Positions 45,901 to 57,526 of a stretch of 64,000 nucleotides of DNA are shown piece by piece. A model generated the notes under the pieces. That model was given only the letters and a program-made list of their open reading frames with translations. It had not been told where the DNA came from and ran no database searches. The DNA is from Phaeosaccion multiseriatum. Its lineage: Eukaryota; Ochrophyta, other classes. Where the stretch lies: the NCBI GenBank assembly GCA_965112735.1, contig OZ218951.1:186001-250000 (forward strand). The letters are read 5' to 3'. The first letter of the stretch is position 1. Each line of letters starts with the position of its first letter. The translations under genes and the position numbers were made by a program.

Positions 45901-48270
45901 AAGGGAGTGAGTAGGGTGAGCAATAACAGGGACCAATAGTGCCAGGTACTACTAAAGGCCACTAGGTACTGACTGACACCAGGCCATGACTGACTGACTC
46001 GCTGACTCACTCACTCACTCACTCACTCACTCACTCACTCACTCACTCACTCACTCACTGAGTGACTGACTGACTGACTGACTGACTGACTGACTGACTG
46101 ACTGACTGACTGACTGACTGGCTGGCTGGCTGGATGACTGACTGACTGACTGACTGACTCACGCACTCACTCACTCACTCACTCACTCACTCACTCACTC
46201 ACTCACTCACTCACTCACTCACTCACTCACTCACTCACTCACTCACTCACTCACTCACTCACTCACTCACTCACTCACTCACTCACTCACTCACTCACTC
46301 ACTCACTCACTCACTCACTCACTCACTCACTCACTCACTCACTCACTCACTCACTCACTCACTCACTCACGGACAAACTGACTGACTGACTGACTAACTG
46401 ACTGACTGACTGACTGACTGACTGAATGACTGACTGAATGACTGACTGACTGACCGACTGACAACAGGCAACGCCCCACACACCTGCAGGCGGTCGTCGG
46501 CGTACTTGCAGAAGAAGCGCAGCACCCTCCTGTCGCGCTTGTAGTACTCGCCCTGGAGAGAGCAGCGTAGCAGATGGCAGTAAATGGAACGACGGCAGGG
46601 AATGCGGTGAGTGGCACAGCAATCAAAGCTGACAGAAAGAGGGACTTACTGACTTACTGCAACAAGGTGCGCGGGAAAGCATCAAAGTAGACAAAAGGGG
46701 GACTTAGGCCTGCCTCTATGCCGTGTCACTGGACCCATAGACCTCCCATACGCCTCCCATATGCCTCCCATATGCCTCCCATATGCCTGTATCTGTGCTT
46801 ACCTTCTCTCTACGCGGCCCCTGCTTGACCTTGCCCTTGTTCCCCTCGAAGCGGCTCCTCTCCTGCTTGTACCCGTCTTCGGGGTATGCCTCCTTAGCCG
46901 CCAGCTGTGACGGGGGGAGAACAACCAATACGCAAGGCACACAAGCAGGTAGGTGAGAAGATGGCGGGCGTGAGTGCTGGCGTCTCCCACGCCACTCATC
47001 CCCCCTCCCTCCACTGCATGTTTACGGCATGTTTACGGCATGTTTACGGGCCTCCTTCCCAATTGCAGGGCCCCCGCCTCCCTCCCCCCCTACTCGGCTC
47101 TATCTGTCTATCTCTCACCGCGTGCAGGCCGTCGGTCTGACCGAAGTAGCTGTGGGTGGAGGCGTCCGCGTCGACGAGGCGGAAGCGGCGACCGTAGATC
47201 CACAGCTCGCAGCCCACCTGTTGGTTTGACGGTTTCGCAGTCCAGAAGTGTTCACAAGTGGGTCAACTCAGAAAGGAGAAAAGAAAGAAAGACTCCTCCC
47301 CTTAGATACTAAGCAAGAAAGAAAGACTCCTCCCCTTAGATGCTAAGCAAGAAAGAAAGATCCGCCCCCCGTCTCAGAAGAGCTTGAAGAGCATGTGTGT
47401 GTGTGCGTGTGCGTGCGTGTGTGTGCGTGCGTGGCCCACTCACCTGGAAGTCCTTCGGCTTGTACCTGCCCCCCCCGAGGGCCTTGGGCTTGTTCACAGG
47501 GCCCCTTCGCATGAACTTGCCCTGACTCAGGCCACTGTCACAAGGTAAACGAAGTCAGCAGGGGCGGCAGTAAGTCAGTGAACGCACGAGAGTACATGAG
47601 TCGCAGTAAGGAAAGAGGCTGCTGCTGTTCTCCCTTCCCCTCTCCCTCTAGGCCTCCTTCATTCGTCCCTAACCTCCCCTCAAGTCGCCTTACGGTAAGG
47701 CGCTTGCTCATGGTACGTGACGATACGTAATACCTGTTGGCCTCTCGGGGCTCCTCGATGGACATGGTGTCGTCCTCCAAGTAGTACATGATGGAGAACT
47801 TGCGCACGCGGTACCCCTAGCCAAGGGGCACAAAGGGTAGGCCAAGGGACACAAAGGATAGACGTGGTTAGAGGGCGATACCCCTGGCGAAAGGGCACAA
47901 AGGATAGGGGGAAGCGTGCCTCGGCCGAAGGAAGGAGCCACAGCCTGAGCGAAATGCCGAAATGCCCCTCTTCAAGGGGCACGATACCCTTGCCAAGGGG
48001 CACAAACTGTGTCTCTCTCTTACCGTGGTGTCCATGCTTCCTCCCTCATGCACCTCCTCCTGAAAGTAGGCGAAGAAGCGCAGCACTTGCTTCTCCCTCG
48101 TCACGTACATGGGCACCTGCGCAGCCCAACCAGAGAAAGGAGAGAGGCCCAATCAGGAGAAGGAGAGGGAGGAGAGCGAAGGAACGCGACAGGCAACAGG
48201 CGGCAGAGTGATGGAAAGGCCCCTCACAAACGCCCATCACACCGCTGCCTCTCTCTCCTCCTCTCTCTAC

Positions 48271-48321
<51 letters not shown>

Positions 48322-49312
48322 TGTGTCTTTCTGTGTCAATGAGGCGAAGACGCTACCTGTGGCTTCACGTCCCTGTCAGACTCGGCGGAGGGGTGCGCCG
48401 TGCTGGGCCGGTTCAGGGGGGGGCGGAAGCCTGTGTCTGTGTGTGCGTGTAGGGAATGGTGTGGTAGTGTGGGTTTGTGGGTGTGGGTGTGGGTGTGGGT
48501 GTGAATATGTGTTAGTATGGGTGTGTGTGTCCGTGGGAGTCAGTGTGAGAGTACATGCGTTGTGTGTTAACGTGTATGTGTATTATGCGTGTGTGTTCGT
48601 GTGTGTGTTAGGTGTCCACTCTTACCTGCGTTAGTGTTAATGGGCGATCCCATGGGGGCTCCCGCGGTGGAGCTGAGCGAAGAGGAGGCCATACGGGGGA
48701 TGGCAGAGCTGCTGCTGCTCGCGGAGCCTGGCGCCGCCGACTTGGGCCGACGGTTCAAGGCACGCTGCGGGGAAGAGGGAGGAAAAGGAGGAGATGAGTC
48801 GGGAGACGGAAGAGTGCGCTAGTGCGACGGAGAGGAAGAGGTAGAGGAAGGGGGGGAGGGACACACAGAGGCTCGAGTAGGTTTGCTGCTCTGCTCGACG
48901 GGAGTGCAGGTGAGGGAAGGCCAGATGGATAGATGCCCGAAAAAAATCGGGGAGAATAATAAGCGCTTACGCTCCGCCCTGTCGCTATCGCTAGTGGTGG
49001 TCCATCTGCTTTTCCATTTGTCCCACTGCTCTGCTGTGCCCATCACCACTACGCGACGCATGTGCATTCATTCCACGGAAGGGGGTTGAAGCCGTGTTGG
49101 ACAAGAAGGATCGCTTCCCAATGGACGGTCGCCGCCCAGGAAGAACGAACCCCCCTCTCTGTGCTTGTTTGCTCGAGGCGGGTGTGTTCACTCACCGACA
49201 AGTACGGGTCCATCGCTCGCGTGACTCCGGGTACAAGAGGAAGGGTGGCCGCGGACGCCGACTTGCCCATCGCCCCACTGCCCCCCCGCGTCTGTGCCCA
49301 CTTGTTAGACAT
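39020..49312 (-). CDS. EFHC1: EFHC/Rib72-type axonemal protein: three DM10 domains and C-terminal EF-hands
   Basis: About 28 exons, roughly 1,140 aa. The N-terminus has [17 protein letters not shown], like the EFHC start. DM10-1: [60 protein letters not shown]10-2: [54 protein letters not shown]; linker [14 protein letters not shown]10-3: [54 protein letters not shown]/Rib72 proteins line the inside of doublet microtubules in cilia and flagella. After the third DM10 come EF-hand-like parts: [33 protein letters not shown] and the best one, [18 protein letters not shown]. The C-terminal half is much longer than in human EFHC1 (640 aa). Stop at 39020. The first exon join (near 49196 to about 48770) is the least certain. 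Confidence 0.92.
39131..39335. repeat. (GGAT)n microsatellite, about 48 copies
   Basis: Last intron of the EFHC gene. On the coding strand it is (CCAT)n running directly into the acceptor CATCTACAG of the last exon. Confidence 0.97.
41862..42062. repeat. (GGTT)n microsatellite, about 45 copies
   Basis: In an EFHC intron; coding strand (AACC)n. Nearly pure from 41870 to 42020, then decaying into GGGTT variants. Confidence 0.97.
44160..44325. repeat. CACTGCCT 8-bp repeat
   Basis: About 17 copies of CACTGCCT with variants (CTCTCTCA, CCTTACT) in an EFHC intron, followed by (CCCT)n. Confidence 0.93.
45600..45765. repeat. GACTGACACCAGG-type repeat
   Basis: About nine units of 18-19 bp (GACTGACACCAGGCTCT core) in the EFHC intron after the exon ending KLPKN; on the coding strand each unit contains CCTGGTGTCAGTCA. 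Confidence 0.9.
45990..46465. repeat. (ACTC)n/(GACT)n array, about 475 bp
   Basis: Two (GACT)n blocks flank a long (ACTC)n block. It fills most of one EFHC intron; on the coding strand the units read GAGT and AGTC, i.e. repeats of donor-like GTGAGT and GTCAGT. Confidence 0.97.
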
Positions 49313-49964
49313 GCTGTTTCAAACAATCCCTCGCGTCCCCACCCTCGCTCTCCTCCTCCTCCCTGCTGGGCGCCCTGTCTCAGCGTCTCTCTCTTCTACT
49401 GCCGCTGCTCCTCTCTTCTTCTGCTGCTGCTGCCGCTGCTCACTCTCGCTCGCCTGCTTCTCCACGGCTGCTCCTCCTCCACAGTATTCCCCTTAAGCTG
49501 AGGGGGCCTAGCTCTCCTCACGCTCCTGCTGGTGCTGCTGCTCTCCCAGCAAAAGCTCTCGTCTCAAAACGGAAACGTTTAGGAGGACAAGATGAAACCG
49601 TTAAATTTAAGTTTGCGGGCCTTGGCCCATGCAATGGTACGCGTTCTTATACCAAGCCGGAAGTTTAGAAGAAAGGGCGTCGGTGTGCCTCCTGCTTGGC
49701 CCTTGCGTGCTGCAGCGGTGCAGCTCGGAGTGTCTGGAACATGGACCTGTGTTGAGACCTTGGTGTTACTGCAGGGGTGGGAAACAGGCAGTTGGCGTTG
49801 GGCGGAAAGCCGCTCTTCAAATTCTCTTGCACTTCATCTGTCATGCTGCCTCCACCAACACCGCTTTAGAGGCTGGAAAGTAGCTACCCATTACGTAGAG
49901 GAGGGAGGTGTAAGACTCCATTATTGGCTTGGAGTCTTGGCTGTCGTACTAGCCGGTCTTTCGC
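49313..49964. other. Divergent intergenic region between EFHC and PH-gelsolin genes
   Basis: 652 bp, probably carrying both promoters. A CTCTTCTG/CTGCTG-rich stretch spans 49380-49470. The plus frame from 49592 shows no domain and is not called. Confidence 0.4.
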
Positions 49965-50764
49965 ATGTCGGACATGAGTACGTGCACCTGGGGGGTGGCT
50001 CCATCGGACATGGGGCCCTCGGACGACGACGAAGACGACGATGACTACGATGACCTCTCAGAGGGGGAGGAGGACGACGAGGAGGCGGAGGTGGAGATGC
50101 TGGCGAACTCCATGCAGGCCACGCACTATTCAGAGGTGAGAGAGCACCTGCTGACTGGGCCTAAATGGCGGGTGGGTCAGTGTTCGGTGGGTGCTTGCAG
50201 GAGGAAAGCTTGGAGCTCTGGCACACACGTGTTCCAAACGGGTACTGGACATGGTACCGAGTAGCCGTGCGCTCTCTCACAGCTGTGGAGCGGACTGCAC
50301 GCGCTGCACAGTGCGGTAGAGGCAAGGGGACTGTGGGTGGCGTGTGATCTGCAGGCTTAGCTTCTGCTGCCGCTGGTGCTGACAGAGGCTCTCTTCAATC
50401 GACAAATACTTGCAACACGCCCTGGCTGGCACCCTAGACCCAACTGCTGGGTTTCCACGGCCTTAGTTGCCCCCCCCCCCCCCCCCCCCCCTCTCTCTCT
50501 CTCCCTCCCTCCGTCCCCCTCCTCCCTCCTCCTCACCGCCCTCCTATTTCCCGCCTCCGTCGTCGTCCCTCTCTCTCCCTCTGTCCGGGGTGTGGTCAGG
50601 TGCGCTTTGCGAGCAGCCTCACCACTCGCTATGTGGCACCAGGCGAGGGTTATGACGTAGAGGGCGGGTGAGTCATTACGTGACGTTGCTTTCGCGCTCT
50701 TACTTACGCGTGCTCTATCCCAGTGGGTATGGCTCGGGCAGCCTTGTCGAGCTTGTCTACTTGT

Positions 50765-50804
<40 letters not shown>

Positions 50805-53800
50805 CTCCCTGCGATTGATCGGTAATCCGCTTTCCGCCGCCACGGAACCGTTTGAGCGCCGTCGGTTTGGCCAAGCAACATGAAACCGACACCAATGAAT
50901 GTCATTCATCTCTCTTGCGTCTCGTGTCTCCGTCCGTGCCCGGTCCGCTGCCATCCACTGCCTTCCCCTGTCATCCACTGCCACCCCCCGCAGGCACTGG
51001 AACTTTGGCTTTGTGGAGCTAGACGGGGCCTCTCTGCACCTGTACGCCTCTCGGGCCGCCAAACGGGGGGTGGCGGGGGTGGCAGACGGTGGGCATGATG
51101 AGGAGCCACTCTTCATGCTCGCGGTCGTGGACGTTACCATGGGTGAGTGGAGGTGTATCGGCATAAGTATAGATAGATGAGGTGGGGCGGCTGCGTATGA
51201 AGTCTGACTCGTGTGATTGCACCATCACTGACATAATGATATGAACTCGGACCACACCACTCTTGTGCCACCTGCTACCATCTGCTGCCATCTGCTGCCA
51301 TCCCACCACCCACCCCACCAGGCGAAGACGTGTTTGGGAAGAACTACGACAGAGGCTTTGCAATCGGGCTGGAGGGAGGGGGAAGCCTCCTGTGCAGGGC
51401 CGATAACCCTCAGCAGGCGCAGCACTGGACCAAGGCCCTTACTGTGATGGTGGAGCTGCTGCACGATGCCCTCGTTGACGAGCCCGTCTCTGAGGTGTCT
51501 CTCTCAGACGAGGAGGGGGGGGTGCCAGGCGGACGTGACGACCGAGAGGACGAGGGGGAGGAGGAGGACAGGAAGGAGCGAGAGAGGACGGAGGAAGAGG
51601 AGGAAGAAGAGGAGGACGAGGACGAGGAGGAGTACGACCTAGAGGACCTCGGGGACGAGCTGCAGGAGCAGAGGGACGGGCTCTTTAGTCGCTCCGAGCT
51701 GCAGGAGGCGGCGCTGGTGGTGCTGCAGGTGTTCGGGAAGGAGCTGCGCCGGCTTGACGCACTCGACAATGGGTCCTTCAACAATGGCGACGTTTACATG
51801 GTGTACCACTGCTCGCACGTACGTGTGTGTGTGATGTGGTGCTCATGGGAGAGGAAAGGATATTCCGAAGGGAAGCGCGCCACCACCTTTCCTCTCTGTA
51901 ACTGCCTGCTTGCTCTACTTTTCTGTAACTCCCTTGTAACTGCCCCTGTTCTCTCTACTGTACCCCCTTGTTACCCTGCCTCTTCCTAAGTCTGCTGAGG
52001 GCGGCGGTGTGAGCAAGGTGCTTTACTATTGGGTGGGGAGCAAAGCGGCTATGGACAAGGCGGTTGTCGCCTCCATCAAGGCCGTCGAGCTCAAAAGCAG
52101 TCTAGGAAGGGCCACGTGAGTAGGGGGGAGGAGGAGGGGGGGGGGGAGGGAGGGGAGGGCTGTGTAGGGAGGGCTACAATTACAAGGTGGAGAAGCGTCT
52201 TGACCCTAGTCCCTCCCCCCCCTCCCTCTCCGACAGCATCACTCGTGTGGACGAGGGGGAGGAGCCCGCGGAGTTCCTGTGGCTCTTCAACTACGATCTG
52301 CGAGTCAGCGACACCACAAGCGCCCCAGAGACGCTCAACAAGGTACGGTGGGTGCTGTACCGGGCCATCACACACGTGTTGGTTGTACACAGCCTTGCAG
52401 CCTCCCTCTCGCTCTCGCCGCGGACGGTAAACAACAACCTTATGTGCGTCTCTATTAAGCCCCCTGCCATCCCTTGCCATCCCTTGCCATCCATCTGCCG
52501 CCGCCATCTGTGTGTACTGTGTAACAGGTGGTGCAGTGGAGCGAGATGGGGGGATGCATGTTGGTGGTACGGCTGCTTGGGCCCGACGAGCTACGTCAGC
52601 CTGACGCAGAGGACTGGGGGGGGGAGTGGGGTGGCGAGATGCCCAAGAGGGCCATGAGGGCTGCATACACCTTGCACAGAGTGCGCTGCGAGACCGAGGT
52701 CAGTGCCCAGTGTCAATTTCATGGCTGAGTTTCAGTTTCAGTGTCAGTGTCAGTGCCGCTGTGTCTGTTCCAGAGCCGCTTGGCTTTGCCTCACTTCGCT
52801 GTACCGCTGTGCCCTTATGTGTGCCCTTATGTGTGCCCTCATGTGTGCCCTTATGTGTGCCCTTATGTGTGCCCTTATGTGTGCCCTTATGTGTGCCCTC
52901 ATGTGTGCCCTTATGTGTGCCCTTATGTGTGCCCTCATGTGTGCCCTTATGTGTGCCCTTATGTGTGCCCTTATGTGTGCCCTTATGTGTGCCCTCATGT
53001 GTGCCCTTATGTGTGCCCTTATGTGTGCCCTTATGTGTGCCCTTATGTGTGCCCTTATGTGTGCCCTTATGTGTGCCCTTATGTGTGCCCTTATGTGTGC
53101 CCTCATGTGTGCCCTTATGTGTGCCCTTATGTGTGCCCTCATGTGTGCCCTTATGTGTGCCCTTATGTGTGCCCTTATGTGTGCCCTCATGTGTGCCCTC
53201 ATGTGTGCCCTTATGTGTGCCCTTATGTGTGCCCTCATGTGTGCCCTTATGTGTGCCCTCATGTGTGCCCTTATGTGTGCCCTTATGTGTGCCCTCATGT
53301 GTGCCCTTATGTGTGCCCTCATGTGTGCCCTTATGTGTGCCCTCATGTGTGCCCTTATGTGTGCCCTTGTGCCCTCTCGCTTGATTGGATTGCATTGAAC
53401 AGGAGCTTGTGTCCGACCGCGTGGTGGTCATCGACGACCGCATGGGAAAGGTCTATCTGTGGGTCGGGCACTTCGCCAAGTTCCAGCACAAGAACCACGG
53501 TGAGGCATGGATGGCAGTGGATGGCGGAGGGGGGGAGATATGCCAAAGACGATACAATCTCGATGTCCGTTCCTCACACTGTCCTCTAATATCACCCCCT
53601 GCCATCCACTACCACCTACTACCATCTACTGCCATCCCCAGGTATTGAGGCGGCCAACGCTCTGAAGCGTGACTTCGCTAAGGCTGCTCAGGTGGTGGTG
53701 GTGGACGAAGACGAGGAGCCCGACAGCCTCATTGACCTCCTCAGGAAGACCAAGGCCAGGTACGGTATGCTTTGTTGCTTGGGCTGTTTGGGGTACTTGT

Positions 53801-56800
53801 TGGGGTCCTTGAGGGGCACTTGTCTGAGTAGGGGTGGAGAGGGGCACTTTGCCCAATGTCGATGTCAATGTCGATGTCAATGTCGATGTCTGTCACCTCC
53901 CCATGCCCGTGACTCCCTGCCATATACTGCCATCTGCCCCCCTCATGTCATGTCTTTCCCCTGCCATCCACCCGCCACCCATCTGCTGTCCACTGCCATC
54001 CCACCCCTCAGCCTCAACCGCCTCGACGCCGCAAGCCGCCAGGAGGAGCTGTTCGACCTGTTGGAGCAGGGGGAGGAGGAGGACGAGGACGAGCAGCCCG
54101 GATGGCAGCTCGCGGAGGAGCGGGTGAAGGCCTACGGAGGCCTCGCCATGAGCCTGTTCCGCGTGACGCCGGACGAGGAGGCTGCGAGAGACGACCGCAC
54201 GGTACTCAATGTCGACCTCGTCAGTACCACCAGCAAGGTGAGCAAGAGTTTCAGTTTCAGCTAGAGCAGGGGTTTAGTGTAGTTGCAGCTGAGAAGCGGC
54301 GAAGGAGGAGGAGGAGGAGGAGGAGGAGGAGGAGGAGGAGGACCCCAAAAATTCCCCCAACCCACCCCACCCCTCCCCTCCCCTCCCCTCCCCTCTCTTC
54401 CCAACCCCATCAGGAGCATCTGCAAGAGACCGTAGGGGACTCGTTCGAGGAGGAGGAGGAGGGCTACCCGCCCCTCCTGCAGCACCTCAACACCTCCTTC
54501 GCCTTCGTGTTGGACTGCTTTGCCGAGGTGTTTGTGTGGTACGGCACCAAGGCCCCCCGGGGCGTGAGGCTTGGAGCGCTCAAAGTGGCTGCGCAGATGG
54601 TCAAGGGGTCCTATCGGCCCTCCTGGATAGAGAGGTAGGGAGGGGGTCAGGCTCAGTCATGTGCTCGGTCATGGTCCAGCTGCAGGCGTTGGTGGTTCGC
54701 TGATTCCCCGATCGGCCCTGTGATCCGTGCCGGACCACCGGATCTCCTACTTGCTTTCCTTTCATTTCCTTGCCCCCCACGAAAGCAGACCTCTGAAGCG
54801 CTTGCCTTGCGTTGCCTGCTTTGCCCCCCCTCCCCCGCCCAATCACCCCCAATCACCCCCAATCAGCATCGTTCATGTCCGAGAGGGCTCTGAGCTGTTC
54901 GTGTTCAAGAGCAAGTTCAGGGACTGGGGAGTCACGGGGCTGCAGGCTCAGGCAGGGGCGGGAAGGGCACCCATCATAAGCAGGGACCTTTTCCACAAGT
55001 AAGGCCGTCGATGGAAAGTAGTAGAAAGATAGCACCACAATGGGTCTACCGTCAGGTGTCGGGTGTAGGCCTACTCTACCCTGCGCTGTATCACCAACTG
55101 CCCTGCCTTGACACTGACACTTGTCTTCTCTCCCCCACCCTCCCTCCATCCCTCAGGAGCACACGCACCATCGCGGCGCACAGTGTCGCCCCCGAGGACG
55201 AGGTGGTGCAGCGCCTTGTGGAGCAGCTCAAGGCAGTGGCCAAACCGAGGGTACTGCTCTCCAGGGTGGATGAGGAGGTGGCCGCACTTGGGGTCGGGGA
55301 CAACTTGGGCTACGGGGAGTTCTTGGTGAGTGTGTTGGTGATACGGAGGGAGAGGATCGAGTGGGGCCCGCCCTGCCCTCGGTCGGCAAAGGCGAGCGAC
55401 TGAAGGACCCGAGTGACTGAATTGTCGGATCGGAAAGCCCATCCACTGCCATCTGAGTATTATAGTCGTTTCCTTGAGTCGCTTGTGGTCTCTTGCCCAC
55501 CACCTCCGTAACCCCCCCCCCCCGTATGCTCCAAGACTCGCCTCTTTCCCCTTTCCCCCTCCTCCTCACTCCCCAGCCGTCTCTTGTACCCCATAAGTCA
55601 ATAAATCTCACTCCTCGCTCCTCCCTCCTAACTCCTCCCCCCTACCCTCCCTCCTCCCTCCTTAGGTGTGGCGGGTGGGCAAGAAGGCTCTTGTGGAGGT
55701 GGGCCCTTTAGAGCTCGGCCACTTCCAAAGCCACCACTGCTACGTCGTACTCTTCGGCTATGAGATCGACGAGCACGGCAAGGGCACCGGCACAGAGGGA
55801 GGAGGGGGGGAAGAAGGGGAGGAAGGCGCGGCAGGAGGTGAGTGTGAGGAGAGAAGGGAGGGAGGGAGGGAGGGAGCTGACCGAGCGGACCCGCCATGTC
55901 GAACTCAAACTTCCATTCCATACACGCCCCGGTGCTTGATGGGGGCAGTCCCCCCTTTCCTTGCGTCATGTGTGTACCCTTCACCAACAGCCATTACCAT
56001 CCAGTGCCATCCACCACCAGCCATTACCATCCATCACCCTCCACCACCAACCCTTTTCCATCCACTGCCATCCATCGTATTGGCATGCCCCAACGACCCA
56101 ACTCTCGACCTCCATGCGTGCCTGTGTCTGTCTGTGTGTGTCTCTCGCCCACTCTCTCTCTTTGTCTCTGTATCACCAACTGCTCAGGCGCACGGCCTGG
56201 ACCTGGAGGGGCAGACACCGAGAGCCTCGCCTCGGAGAGTGTCCTCGGCAGTCTGCAGAGGGCCTCAGTGGGGGGCAAGGGACAGGCAGGAGGAGGAGGA
56301 GGGGGGGGGGGGACATCCTCGTCTTTGAAGAGGCACCGGAGGCTCGCCACAGATAAGGCAGAGGCTCTCGAGGATGCGCTGGAGGACGGGGAGGACGACG
56401 ACGAGGAGGAGGAAGGGATGGAGGAGGAGGAGGAGGACGACGACGACGACGGGGAAGGGAGTGGGTCAGGTTGGGGGGGAAGAGGCACCACAGGCAGGAG
56501 GAAGGGCGCCAAGCAGAAGCAGTACATTGTGTACTTCTGGCAAGGTGAGTGTGTTGGTGATACGGAGTGAGGGAGGCAGAGGGAGGGAGGGAGGGAGGGA
56601 GGGAATGTCAGCGGTGGATCGTGATCGTGCGGCTGTGCGTCGCGCAAAGAGAATGTCGTTGCCTTCTCCTCCTTTGATTGCCCCACCCCACCCCCCCCCA
56701 ACTCTGCAGGAGCGAGGGCCAAGAAAGGCGACTGGATCTTGTGGCAAATGAAGCTGCGCAAGGAGAGCTTGCCCCAGTGGAAGGCGTGCTTCGGGCAGGT

Positions 56801-56974
56801 GCGTGGGCGTGGTTTGCTTCATTCATTTGTTAAGGAACCCTGACTCCATTGTTGCCATTTGTTGCCATGACCCTTCCTCCTCCCTCCTCCCATGAGCTGA
56901 TGCGATGGCCGAGCTTAATGCGCCATGTCCCTCCTCCCTCTTGCCAACTGTGATTTGGCCTTCCACCCCCCACC

Positions 56975-57018
<44 letters not shown>

Positions 57019-57495
57019 CGACTCAGCGGGATCGTGTTGTGCGTGTGGAGCAGGGCAGAGAGCCCTTTCACTTCCGCACAATCTTCGGCAGGTATGTATG
57101 ATGTGTGATCACTGACTTATCGATCTCCTCGCTTGTCTCACTGACTTGCCCTCCCCTCCCCTCCATTCTTGACCTGTACAAACCCCAGGGGGCGTGGGCA
57201 TGGGCGATTGGTGCTGCATGACTCTCGCTGGAGGGGCAGACACGTGCCCGACAGACGCGTGGCCCTGTTCAAAGTGCTGGAGGTGGAGGGCGGGATGGCA
57301 GTGGAGGGAGAGGAGGGCGGGATGGCAGTGGAGGGAGAGGAGGGCGGGATGGCAGTGGGTGGCGCGCTGTGCCAGGTGTTCCAGGTGCCGGCCCTGCTCA
57401 GCAGCCTGAGCTCGCAGGCCGTGTTCGTGTGCCTACTCACCACCGTCTACAGCGACGACGCGCTGGTAAGTGTGTGTGTGTGCATGTGTGTGTGT

Positions 57496-57526
<31 letters not shown>

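Noticed and set aside
49592-50044. Possible upstream exon of the PH-gelsolin gene
   Set aside because: Frame differs from exon 1, no donor in phase, no recognisable sequence.
52703-53589. Long open frames (up to about 280 codons) on both strands
   Set aside because: They are produced by a 12-bp minisatellite in an intron and contain no other protein signal.
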